The notes beneath the pieces are model-generated. The model saw only the letters and a program-made list of their open reading frames with translations. It made no database searches and was not told the origin of the DNA. Made by a program: the position numbers and the translations under genes. 36,539 nt of DNA. Origin: Nitrosospira multiformis (GTDB taxonomy: Bacteria > Pseudomonadota > Gammaproteobacteria > Burkholderiales > Nitrosomonadaceae). Where the stretch lies: assembly GCF_003050865.1 (NCBI RefSeq), contig NZ_QAOK01000032.1, forward strand, positions 1-36,539, read 5' to 3'. Shown in pieces: positions 17,990 through 24,872 of this stretch; position 1 is the first letter of the stretch; each line of letters begins with the position of its first letter.

Positions 17990-18148
17990 TATTGATCCGG
18001 TCAGAAAATACTACGAATCTCGTCATTCCGGGCCTGACCTGGAATCCAGCAAACCGGAATCCAGTTCAAACCAATAATGGCGTGCTTTGAACGCCGTTGG
18101 ATCCCGGCTTCCGCCGGTATGACGTTTGTACTGCTTGCTCGCCGACTC
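17990..18148 (+). repeat. Dispersed intergenic repeat, copy 1 (about 159 bp)
   Basis: This stretch matches 21778-21935 on the opposite strand over its whole length with about a dozen and a half visible substitutions. Near its ends it holds the inverted pair CGTCATTCCGG and CCGGTATGACG (about 18018-18123), giving it a MITE-like form. It carries no ORF of its own. It probably belongs to the family of GTCATTCC-type repeats scattered through many proteobacterial genomes. Confidence 0.75.
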
Positions 18149-18364
18149 AATAAGGGTTTACAAAAAACAGACGAGCTTCGACCGGAAGAAACCGGCGGGA
18201 AACAGCTATCTGAATCTGTCTTGCACAATGCCGCGCTACGGCCCCGACTTATCACGCTGTTATAAGTACTCCAAGATTGCTATTCCTTTATGCATAATAG
18301 GGGCAAACACCCGGAGTTACATGCTTTTTAACCTTCAGGCGAATACTTTTGGATTATTGCTTTC

Positions 18365-18392
18365 TTGACAAAGATAGCGCCGCCCTTATAAT
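18365..18392 (+). promoter_or_regulatory. Near-consensus sigma-70 promoter of the tRNA-Gly/Cys unit
   Basis: TTGACA (18365-18370) and TATAAT (18387-18392) are both perfect hexamers with a 16-bp spacer. The predicted transcript starts about 8-10 bases before the first base of tRNA-Gly. This is the strongest promoter by eye in the window and suits a stable-RNA gene. Confidence 0.9.
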
Positions 18393-18407
18393 GGCAGGCT
18401 GTTTTTC

Positions 18408-18482
18408 GCGGGAATAGCTCAGTGGTAGAGCACAACCTTGCCAAGGTTGGGGTCGCGAGTTCGAGCCTCGTTTCCCGCTCCA
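18408..18482 (+). tRNA. tRNA-Gly (anticodon GCC)
   Basis: A complete cloverleaf of 75 bases with an encoded CCA. The acceptor stem is GCGGGAA/TTCCCGC, the D arm GCTCAGTGGTAGAGC, the anticodon arm AACCTTGCCAAGGTT with GCC, and the T arm carries GTTCGAGCC. It follows a consensus promoter and precedes tRNA-Cys; the pair corresponds to glyW-cysT beside pgsA in E. coli. Confidence 0.97.
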
Positions 18483-18632
18483 GTTACTGGGAAAATGGAT
18501 CATTGCTGCGGTCTCTGTCGAGATTGAACTTGAGGGACTCAGGCTAAAAATATCCGTTTTCCCTTTTTGCTTTTTGTTCTCGCACAGCATGGTGCCAAAG
18601 TAGCAATACGGTCGCCGTAGATCGTATAGTAA

Positions 18633-18706
18633 GGCGGGGTGGCAGAGTGGTTATGCAGCGGCCTGCAAAGCCGTGGACGCCGGTTCGATTCCGACCCCCG
18701 CCTCCA
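18633..18706 (+). tRNA. tRNA-Cys (anticodon GCA)
   Basis: A complete 74-base tRNA with CCA encoded. The acceptor stem is GGCGGGG/CCCCGCC, the anticodon loop CTGCAAA carries GCA, and the T loop is GGTTCGATTCC. It lies 150 bases after tRNA-Gly and ahead of a rho-independent terminator. In E. coli the next gene would be tRNA-Leu(UAA); here that tRNA lies at 35921-36009 on the other strand. Confidence 0.97.
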
Positions 18707-18730
18707 TCAGATCATCCAACAACACCCAAA

Positions 18731-18754
18731 AACCCGCCTGAGTGCGGGTTTTTT
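18731..18754 (+). terminator. Rho-independent terminator after tRNA-Cys
   Basis: AACCCGC-CTGAGT-GCGGGTT followed by a run of T. It has a perfect 7-bp stem, is 24 bases from the tRNA 3' end, and ends the tRNA-Gly/Cys transcript. Confidence 0.9.
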
Positions 18755-18758
18755 ACTG

Positions 18759-18953
18759 CCTTCTGCGGCGCTCGCAGCAATTGAAGTCAATGCTTCAGGT
18801 GTGCGCAAGATCAAGGTGTGGGACAAAAACAGCGCGCATGAGCGTTTGTGCAAGCACTTCGGCTTATTTCGGGAGGACAATAGTCAGAAGCCGGTCGGGG
18901 AACAAAAGCTGAAAATTTCATTTATCTCTCCTTCCGATAAATTCGATAAGTAA
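18759..18953 (+). pseudogene. Remnant resembling a phage terminase small subunit C-terminus
   Basis: An open frame without its own start encodes about 64 residues that include ASGVRKIKVWDKNSAHERL followed by CKHFGLF. This resembles the conserved end of phage terminase small subunits, where a DKL/R-A-L-x2-LGKHLGMF pattern is typical. Upstream, the same frame runs through the terminator and tRNA-Cys, so the N-terminal part of the gene is missing. It suggests that a prophage once sat beside the tRNA cluster. The resemblance rests on my memory of the family and not on a search; a chance ORF is possible. Confidence 0.45.
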
Positions 18954-19052
18954 TTATATTTGCCAGTACTCGGCTCCTTATTTCAATTATTTTCTCAGTC
19001 GAGGGAGAAAAAGTATAATCTTTGCAGACCTCAAGCTCTCCAGGAGCAATAA

Positions 19053-19442
19053 ATGAGTCTGACCCTTGAAGATGCCCTTCGCGCATACGCTAAGGCGCTC
19101 AACACTCTCAATCCTGCGCCCCTTGAGCCTATTCTTGCAGTCGATTTCCATTATTCATCACAAATGGTCTTCCAGGAAATCACATCCAGAGATACTTTTC
19201 TGGACTATTTCAGAGTGAAGCTGCAAGCAATCGAGAAATCCAAGGCAACAGTGTTCGCAGAGATGGGAAAAATGCCAGAGTATTTCCGATATGAGCCTTG
19301 TGTAGTGGTTGCACAACATGGCAAGGACAATCTGGTCGGAGTCGTTCTTGGAGAAGTCGAATCAAATCAGTTAAAACGATTAGATTTCTGTATAGCTCCA
19401 TGCCCTAGCTCTGCTACTCGGACTGGCGATTATCCTAAATAG
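19053..19442 (+). CDS. Probable NTF2-like/SnoaL-fold small protein
   Basis: A 129-residue soluble protein. The N-terminal helix LTLEDALRAYAKALNTLNPAPLEPILAVDFHYSSQMVFQEI, followed by SRDTFLDYFRVKLQAIE and alternating strands, has the layout of the NTF2/SnoaL cone fold: a helical start, then acidic LxxDFHY and a DTFLDYF turn. Such proteins are small binding or enzymatic domains; no catalytic residues can be assigned. AGGAG lies upstream of the ATG at good spacing. The last about 20 residues (CIAPCPSSATRTGDYPK) look atypical and may be an altered end. It is a single gene between the terminase-like remnant and the KGG protein. Confidence 0.6.
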   Translation: MSLTLEDALRAYAKALNTLNPAPLEPILAVDFHYSSQMVFQEITSRDTFLDYFRVKLQAIEKSKATVFAEMGKMPEYFRYEPCVVVAQHGKDNLVGVVLGEVESNQLKRLDFCIAPCPSSATRTGDYPK

Positions 19443-19843
19443 CAGCTCTTCCAACAGTATCTTGATCTTATGAATGCCAGTAACGCCTGTTTGAAGCGAA
19501 ACGTGATCTTTGCGAAGGCGCGCTATGGCTATCTCCTTGCCTATCTTCGCCTGCGGAGAGCCGCCGGAATAGTGGAATTCGCGGTCTGCACGGTATTGCA
19601 GAATTATTTCGCCCATGCCAGCGACTCTCCCTCGCCAATCGATACTGCCGGAGTGAAAAACAGGAATCATTGCAACAACTTGAATAAACTGGACTATGTA
19701 TGCTTCCGAACAGAGCAAATGTGTTTTCCAGGCTAGGATAAATCATTCTCTGCTTTTAACTTTAACAAATTGAGATAAGAAACCCTCCCGGGTGGCTTGT
19801 CAGAGGGAGGTTTTAAAAGTATTTGATAATTTGGAGGCATGGC
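19443..19843. other. 401-bp stretch without a supported gene
   Basis: Open frames exist on both strands, but none has a convincing start or a recognised family. At the right end, close before the KGG gene, AAACCCTCCC (from 19779) pairs with GGGAGGTTT (to about 19814) around a loop of about 16 bases and is followed by TTTTAAAAG. This is a possible terminator or leader hairpin of the KGG gene. Confidence 0.45.
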
Positions 19844-20284
19844 ATGGTTGCAGATAAAGAGCGAGGAAAAAGCGGTGACAAGCGCGGTTTTGCTTCAATG
19901 GATGCAAACAAGCAGCGTGAAATCGCCAGTAAAGGCGGCAAGGCGGCTCATTTGAAAGGTACTGCCCATGAGTTCGATTCTGAGGAAGCACGCGAGGCGG
20001 GCAGGAAAGGGGGCCGGGCGGCTCATCTGAAGGGCACGGCGCACGAGTTTGATTCGGAAGAGGCGCGCGAGGCGGGCAGAAAAGGTGGCAAGGCCGCGCA
20101 CGAGAAGGGTACGGCGCATGAGTTTGATTCCCAGGAAGCGCGAGAAGCAGGGCGCAAAGGCGGGGAATCACGTGGAAAAGTCGGTTCACATGCTGAGCAT
20201 GAGAAGGAGGCCTCATACTCGTCGCAAAGTGGGAAATCCGGGCAGCACGGCAAGGATGACAGCTCAAATCACACTAACCGGTAG
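19844..20284 (+). CDS. KGG-repeat stress-induced protein (YciG/Con-10 type)
   Basis: A 146-residue, very hydrophilic protein. It begins with GFASMDANKQREIASKGG, the hallmark of stress-induced KGG/Con-10 proteins, then repeats a 25-residue unit (KGG-K/R-AAH-L/E-KGTAHEFDS-E/Q-EAREAGR). KGG triplets occur at residues 30, 55, 80 and 105. A Ser/His/Lys-rich tail follows. Homologues are induced in stationary phase or by desiccation and acid, and are probably intrinsically disordered; the mechanism is unknown. The ATG at 19844 has GGAGG six bases upstream. An upstream in-frame ATG (19823) lacks one, and the ATG at 19839 is out of frame. The hairpin just before it may regulate it. Confidence 0.88.
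   Translation: MVADKERGKSGDKRGFASMDANKQREIASKGGKAAHLKGTAHEFDSEEAREAGRKGGRAAHLKGTAHEFDSEEAREAGRKGGKAAHEKGTAHEFDSQEAREAGRKGGESRGKVGSHAEHEKEASYSSQSGKSGQHGKDDSSNHTNR
19931..20155 (+). repeat. Three tandem 75-bp coding repeats in the KGG gene
   Basis: Three near-identical 75-base units encode the 25-residue KGG modules, with silent differences between copies (for example GGTACTGCCCATGAG, GGCACGGCGCACGAG, GGTACGGCGCATGAG). They are prone to change in copy number by slippage or recombination. Confidence 0.85.
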
Positions 20285-20489
20285 AGCCTTCTACATCGTT
20301 GCCTGAGGGGGACGGTCTTTTCCGTATTCGCCGTGAGTAGCGGGCTACCCTTCGGCGAGTTGTTCTGATCATCGTTCATCTTTCGACTTGCTCAGGATGG
20401 ATGGGGAAGATAGAAGGGCTCGGAGCTCGAACCCCAACATCTCGTGTCATGAAATAAACGCGAGAACGTTCCTGGAACTCATTTCTTGG

Positions 20490-21350
20490 CTAAAGCTTGG
20501 AGATCAATGATTGGGCGTCGAAAGGCGCTTTTACTTTGATACTGTTATCGAAGTAACAGTAGATGTCGCGAGGTATACATGGCGGTTGATGCGGTGAGAT
20601 GAGATGCGCGTCGTCGGGTTGTAAACCTTCGCGCCAGAGGCGAATTCGTTGCGCCCAACGTACCAATGCCTCCTCGGTATATCCGCTCGCATAAATTTCC
20701 TGATCACCATGCAGGCGAAGATAGAGGAAATCTGTCGTTACGTCTTCACGGTAAGGCCATTTTCTTGCGGTATCTGCAATGACCAGTGCGATATTGTGCG
20801 CGCGCAGGAGTTCTACAAAGGTTTCATCGAGGAAGCTGTCGTGCCGTATTTCAACGGCATACCGTAGAGGGCGTTTTGCGCCGATCGCCAGGCGTGCGCG
20901 GCCTGTCATGCGTTTGTCCCGGCGGCGGGCCAGATGCAGAGCCTGCTCTGTATCTCGTGGCAGGAGGTCGAAAAACCTCCTCATTCTGTCCTGATCATAA
21001 CGAAAATTGGGTGGAAATTGCCACAGGATGGGGCCGAGTTTTTCCCGGAGATTGAATATTCCCGAAGCGAAGAAATTGGCGAGTGGAATGTCGATGTCGC
21101 TCAGGCGCCGGATATGCGTGATGTAGCGCGATCCTTTAACGCTGAAAATAAACCCGGGGGGAGTGTCGTCATAACAGCGCTGGAAGCTGTCCGGTGTCTG
21201 CAAAGAGTAGAAAGTTCCGTTTATCTCGATAGTCGGCAATATCCTGGCAGCATATTCAAGCTCACTGTGCTGGGGAAGTCCGGGTGGATAGAATACGCCG
21301 CGCCAGGGCGGATAACGCCAGCCGGAAATACCGATACGCGTCTCGCTCAC
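20490..21350 (-). CDS. DUF72 (YecE-like) family protein
   Basis: A 286-residue TIM-barrel-like protein of the DUF72 family. Signatures include RIGISGWRYPPWRGVFYPPG at the N-terminus, YAARILPTIEINGTFYSLQTP, FIFSVKGSRYITHIRRL, ILWQFPPNF, RYAVEIRHDSF and DFLYLRLHG, and CYFDN near the C-terminus. The fold resembles metal-binding barrel enzymes such as endonuclease IV, but the activity is unknown. Length and motif order are normal. It is the second gene of a two-gene unit, beginning only 6 bases after the cupin stop. Confidence 0.9.
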   Translation of the reverse strand: MSETRIGISGWRYPPWRGVFYPPGLPQHSELEYAARILPTIEINGTFYSLQTPDSFQRCYDDTPPGFIFSVKGSRYITHIRRLSDIDIPLANFFASGIFNLREKLGPILWQFPPNFRYDQDRMRRFFDLLPRDTEQALHLARRRDKRMTGRARLAIGAKRPLRYAVEIRHDSFLDETFVELLRAHNIALVIADTARKWPYREDVTTDFLYLRLHGDQEIYASGYTEEALVRWAQRIRLWREGLQPDDAHLISPHQPPCIPRDIYCYFDNSIKVKAPFDAQSLISKL

Positions 21351-21356
21351 TCGCTC

Positions 21357-21698
21357 TCAACTCCGTCCACGCGACAGTTCTTCCCCTTCAGTCGTATATG
21401 CAGGGGGAACATAAAAGTTGAGTGTTCGGAGCAGGTCTTCTCCCGTATTGCGGATTTCATGCTCATCGCCCCGCTCGATGAGCAAAAGGGAACCCTCCCC
21501 CAGGCGATAGCGCTTATCATTTATGGTTGCAATACCCATTCCCGAAACGACATACAGCCACTGGTCAGCACCGCGGTGGCGATTATGTGGGCCTCCTTCA
21601 GCCTTTCCTGGAAGCAAAACCATTTCAGCCGCCTGCGAACTCGGGTTACCAAGAACGATGCGAAATCCGATTTCGAACTGCAGATTTTTCCGTTTCAT
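21357..21698 (-). CDS. Single-domain cupin protein
   Basis: A 113-residue cupin starting MKRKNLQFEIGFRIV. Motif 1 is represented by GGPHNRHRGADQWLYVVSG, with the usual His residues and a Gln/Trp variation, and motif 2 by GDEHEIRNTGEDLLRTLNFY. The barrel probably binds a metal ion and a small ligand. An alternative start six codons upstream gives MRWEKW, but GGGAG lies ideally before the ATG at 21698. The protein is the first gene of a small operon with the DUF72 gene. Its function is unknown; small stand-alone cupins can be isomerases, dioxygenases or sensors. Confidence 0.85.
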   Translation of the reverse strand: MKRKNLQFEIGFRIVLGNPSSQAAEMVLLPGKAEGGPHNRHRGADQWLYVVSGMGIATINDKRYRLGEGSLLLIERGDEHEIRNTGEDLLRTLNFYVPPAYTTEGEELSRGRS

Positions 21699-22016
21699 CC
21701 ATTTCTCCCATCTCATCCATTACAGAAATTTGACAGCAGAAAAACAACGCCGTTTCGCGAGAAGGGGAGGAGCTGTTGAGTCAGCGAGTAAGCAGGACGA
21801 ACGTCATATCGGTGAAAGCCGGTATCCAGCGGCGTTCAAAGCACGCTATTATTGGTTTGGGCTGGATTCCGGTTTGCTGGATTCAGAGTCAGGCCCGGAA
21901 TGACGAGATTCATAATATTTCTGACCGGATCAATAGGGGGATAAGGGGAGGCAGGGGGAAACGGGGAAGGGTTAAGCAGAATGGCCGAGCGAACAGGGCC
22001 ATTGTCTCAGTGTAAC
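21699..22016. other. Intergenic region holding repeat copy 2
   Basis: Half of this region is the inverted copy of the dispersed repeat (21778-21935). The rest is a G-rich stretch and a short AT-rich area. No gene is supported. Confidence 0.6.
21778..21935 (-). repeat. Dispersed intergenic repeat, copy 2 (about 158 bp)
   Basis: The reverse complement of this stretch follows 17990-18148 from TATTGATCCGGTCAG to GACTC. The shared inner blocks include CTCGTCATTCCGGGCCTGAC, CAGCAAACCGGAATCCAG and GCGTGCTTTGAACGCCG. The two copies face each other and enclose the tRNA-Gly/Cys block together with the NTF2, KGG, DUF72 and cupin genes. Confidence 0.75.
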
Positions 22017-22646
22017 TCAGCCGAGAAAGGGCTTTGCCAGCTTGAGATCATCCACGAAGCGCTCGTATTCTTCGTCCTTGTTTTCCTCCGGTACACGCAG
22101 CAGGAACGAGGGGTGGACCGTAATCAGCAATGATACGTCCGCTGCGTATTCGAGTAATTTTCCCCGGTTGACTTTGACAGGGGTGGGGCGGCCCAGCAGT
22201 GAGCGAGCCGCCGTGGCGCCCAGGGCAATGATCAGACGGGGCGCTATCAGTTCAATTTCGCGTTGGAGCCAGGCATGGCACGCCACGATTTCGGCATCGA
22301 CCGGTTTCTTGTGCATACGTCGTTTGCCACGTAGTTCGAATTTGAAGTGCTTGACGGCATTGGTAACATAGACTTCTTCTCGCGATAAACCGACTGCTGC
22401 CAGCGCATGCGACAGAATCGATCCAGCCGGTCCAACGAATGGATGGCCTGTAATATCTTCACGATCTCCAGGCTGCTCCCCGACGAGCATGATCGATGCG
22501 CGCGGGGAACCTTCTCCGAAGACAGTCTGCGTGGCATGTTCCCAGAGGTGACAGGCGTGGCAATTCGTGGCTGCTTTACGCAGGGAAGCGATGGTGTTTC
22601 CAGCGTGTTCAGCAGGATGTGAAGTGTCCGGTAGAGGCGTTTTCAT
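22017..22646 (-). CDS. udgX: UdgX-type uracil-DNA glycosylase/crosslinker
   Basis: A 209-residue uracil-DNA glycosylase superfamily protein. CHACHLW provides iron-sulphur cysteines, GEQPGDREDITGHPFVGPAG is motif I, and VHPSFLL is the late His-Pro-Ser motif. The stretch GKRRMHKKP (residues 107-115) matches the R-loop that defines UdgX, whose His (His112 here; His109 in Mycobacterium) forms a covalent bond with the abasic sugar after uracil excision. The enzyme thereby stays locked to uracil-containing DNA. The gene lies 54 bases after the phosphorelay kinase gene on the same strand and might be co-transcribed. The ribosome binding site is poor. A second UDG, of family 5, is encoded at 14246. 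Confidence 0.9.
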   Translation of the reverse strand: MKTPLPDTSHPAEHAGNTIASLRKAATNCHACHLWEHATQTVFGEGSPRASIMLVGEQPGDREDITGHPFVGPAGSILSHALAAVGLSREEVYVTNAVKHFKFELRGKRRMHKKPVDAEIVACHAWLQREIELIAPRLIIALGATAARSLLGRPTPVKVNRGKLLEYAADVSLLITVHPSFLLRVPEENKDEEYERFVDDLKLAKPFLG

Positions 22647-22700
22647 CTGCTGAAGAATGGACAGGGTCAGGGGAAAGAGGAGAGGGGTGCTATCTTAATC

Positions 22701-24413
22701 TTAACCTTCAGTACTAAGTTCTTCGTTTTTATCTGCATCGGGTGCAGCCTCGGAAGCTCCATCGACGGTGAGTTCAAACCAGAACACACTGCCGACACCG
22801 ACGGTGCTTTCCACACCGATTGTCCCGCCCATTAGTTCAACCAGTTGTTTCGTCACTACCAGGCCAATGCCCGTGCCTTCCACAGACCCCGTTTCCTGTC
22901 CGAGCCGGTTGAATTGCTGAAAAAGCTGTGTCAGTTTTTCTGGCGGCAATCCCGTCCCGGTATCGCGCACACTTACGCGGAGACGTCCGGACAGTGTCAT
23001 AGAGCAACTCACTTCGACTGTGCCACCCTCGCGGTTGTATTTGATTGCGTTGGAAAGAAGATTGATCAGAACCTGCTTCACCCGCGTTCGGTCGGCCTGA
23101 ACGAAGAAGCCCATGTCCGATGATGGCGGAAAGATCAGTTGTATGTTTTGCTCCTGGGCCTGCGGCTCGACCATGGTCCGGGACTCGACCATGACCTCTC
23201 CGATGCACATCGGTTCCTGCGCAACAATCAGCTTGCCGGATTCAATTGCGGCGAGATCGAGGATTTTGTTTATCAGTTCAAGCAGATACCATCCTGCAGA
23301 ATTGATCTCCTTGAGCATGGTCATTTGCGTGAATGTCGGCGGCGGAGAACTCGATTCCATCAATTGGGCAAAACCAAGCATGACATTCAGCGGCGAGCGC
23401 AATTCGTGGCTCATGCTGGAAAGAAAATCTGATTTTGCCAGATTGGCTTTTTCCGCCTCTGTCTTGGCTTTGATCAGTTCCTCTTCGATCAGTTTGCGGT
23501 GAGTAATATCGCGCCGCAGCTCCTCGTTCACCCGCGCCAGTTCATCGGTGCGCTTAGCCACGAGTTCTTCGAGACGAAAACGATGCTGCTTCAACTCCTC
23601 TTCTACCTGTTTGCTTTCAGTGATATCAACCAGGATACCCTGCAGAAACAGTGAGCGTCCCGATTCATCCCGCACGACATTCGCCTCGTCGCGGAACCAT
23701 AAGACTCTTTCATCCTGAGCAAGCAAACGGTACTCACAACGCAGAGGGGCACCCGTTGCGCGGCTTTTTGCCCGTTCCTCGAGTGCGTGCGACCGGTCAT
23801 CCGGATAAATTTGTGCAAGCAGGATGGCCGGATCGTTCAACCATTGTTCTGCTGAAAAACCAAGCATATTGATACGGGAGCTGACGAAGAGGAAACGGTT
23901 GCTCCCATCCAGTGCAGCAATGTAAACGATTGCCGGAATGGTTTCGACCAGGGAGCGATATTTGGCCTCCGCCTGGGCGAGTTTCTCTTCCGCCTGCTTT
24001 TTTTCCAGCCGCATCCGCCGGTCGCTCAGTACACGCTGGATAATGGCGGGCAATAATTCAAGGTATTGGTGCTCCAGGTCCTTGATCAGGTAATCCTTCG
24101 CCCCGCGCTTCATTGCTTCTACCGCAATGGTAGCGTTGTCCGTACCTGTCAGCATCATGACCGGGATGGAGACATCGCCACTCTCGTCGGTCAGCGCCGC
24201 CAGAAACTCAAGACCATTCACATCCGGCAAGTGGTAATCGAGCAGGACGCAGTCCGGCTTTTGCTCATAGGCAAGTTGCAATCCCTCCCGGCCTGATTCG
24301 GCTTCGGAAAGCACGAACTCGTAGTCCGGGTCCCGGGCAAGGGCACGTCGACACGCCATACGATCCACGGCATCGTCTTCGACGAGTAGAACGCGAATCA
24401 GGGGTTTGGTCAT
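22701..24413 (-). CDS. Receiver-PAS-histidine kinase hybrid
   Basis: A 570-residue soluble signalling protein with no membrane segment. An N-terminal receiver (1-130) has Glu12/Asp13, phospho-acceptor Asp59 (VLLDYHLP), Thr89 and Lys111. A coiled-coil linker follows, then a PAS/PAC sensor (about 150-268, ending GILVDITESKQ), a second coiled coil with RRDITHRKLIEEEL, HisKA with FLSSMSHELRSPLN (His336) and HATPase_c with an LINLLSNAIKYNREGG N-box, DTGTGLPPEKL and GTGIGLVVTKQLVELMGG. Receiver-first kinases take phosphate from another kinase or receiver, so this is probably the third member of the phosphorelay encoded upstream. The start is about 45 bases after the receiver gene. The stimulus is unknown. 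Confidence 0.92.
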   Translation of the reverse strand: MTKPLIRVLLVEDDAVDRMACRRALARDPDYEFVLSEAESGREGLQLAYEQKPDCVLLDYHLPDVNGLEFLAALTDESGDVSIPVMMLTGTDNATIAVEAMKRGAKDYLIKDLEHQYLELLPAIIQRVLSDRRMRLEKKQAEEKLAQAEAKYRSLVETIPAIVYIAALDGSNRFLFVSSRINMLGFSAEQWLNDPAILLAQIYPDDRSHALEERAKSRATGAPLRCEYRLLAQDERVLWFRDEANVVRDESGRSLFLQGILVDITESKQVEEELKQHRFRLEELVAKRTDELARVNEELRRDITHRKLIEEELIKAKTEAEKANLAKSDFLSSMSHELRSPLNVMLGFAQLMESSSPPPTFTQMTMLKEINSAGWYLLELINKILDLAAIESGKLIVAQEPMCIGEVMVESRTMVEPQAQEQNIQLIFPPSSDMGFFVQADRTRVKQVLINLLSNAIKYNREGGTVEVSCSMTLSGRLRVSVRDTGTGLPPEKLTQLFQQFNRLGQETGSVEGTGIGLVVTKQLVELMGGTIGVESTVGVGSVFWFELTVDGASEAAPDADKNEELSTEG

Positions 24414-24458
24414 AAGTGGATGGGCTTTCGTAAAATCAGGGAGTTGATTGAGCCTTTA

Positions 24459-24872
24459 TCATGGCATCTCGCTGATGGTCCAGTAAGCATCGATGGAACG
24501 CATGACTTCGACGAATTGACGATAATCCACCGGCTTGGCCATATAACCGGCCACACCGAGGTCGAAGCTGTTTATCTTATCCTGCTGTTCCTCTGATGTA
24601 GTCAGAACTACTATGGGAATACGCTTCAGCTTGTCATCATTTTTAACCGCTTTCAGGAATTCGAGACCGTTCATGATGGGCATGTTCAAGTCTAGCAAAA
24701 TGATGCACGGCTTTTCGCTTGCCGGCTCCTGGAGATAATGAACAGCTTCCTCACCATTTTCCCGGTGGACGAGCGGGTTCGTTACGTGAATCTCTTTTAG
24801 AGCACGAACGACCGTCATTTTATCTACTTGATCATCTTCCACCAGGAGAATGGGTCTATTAGTTATTTTCAC
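24459..24872 (-). CDS. Stand-alone receiver protein (Rcp1-like)
   Basis: A 137-residue single receiver domain of the class often partnered with phytochrome-like or PAS kinases (Rcp1 type). It has ILLVEDDQVDKMT at the start, Asp61 in IILLDLNMPIMNGLEF, VLTTSEEQQDK and GYMAKPVDYRQF with the conserved Lys. No output domain is present, so it shuttles phosphate or binds a target protein. Its ATG overlaps the stop of the upstream kinase by four bases (ATGA), which implies translational coupling. It lies between the membrane kinase and the receiver-kinase hybrid. Confidence 0.93.
   Translation of the reverse strand: MKITNRPILLVEDDQVDKMTVVRALKEIHVTNPLVHRENGEEAVHYLQEPASEKPCIILLDLNMPIMNGLEFLKAVKNDDKLKRIPIVVLTTSEEQQDKINSFDLGVAGYMAKPVDYRQFVEVMRSIDAYWTISEMP

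Noticed and set aside
18001-18150. Small ORFs within the dispersed repeat taken as genes
   Set aside because: The same sequence recurs in inverted orientation at 21778-21935, so it is a non-coding repeat.
19380-19718. 112-codon minus-strand frame between the NTF2-like and KGG genes
   Set aside because: It overlaps the end of the NTF2-like gene, with no good ribosome site or motif; left as unassigned.
19931-20155. CRISPR-like array
   Set aside because: The periodic units are adjacent coding repeats of a KGG protein without unique spacers; no CRISPR array was seen in the window.
20934-21779. 281-codon plus-strand frame across the DUF72 and cupin genes
   Set aside because: Both minus-strand genes have clear motifs and ribosome sites, so this is a shadow.
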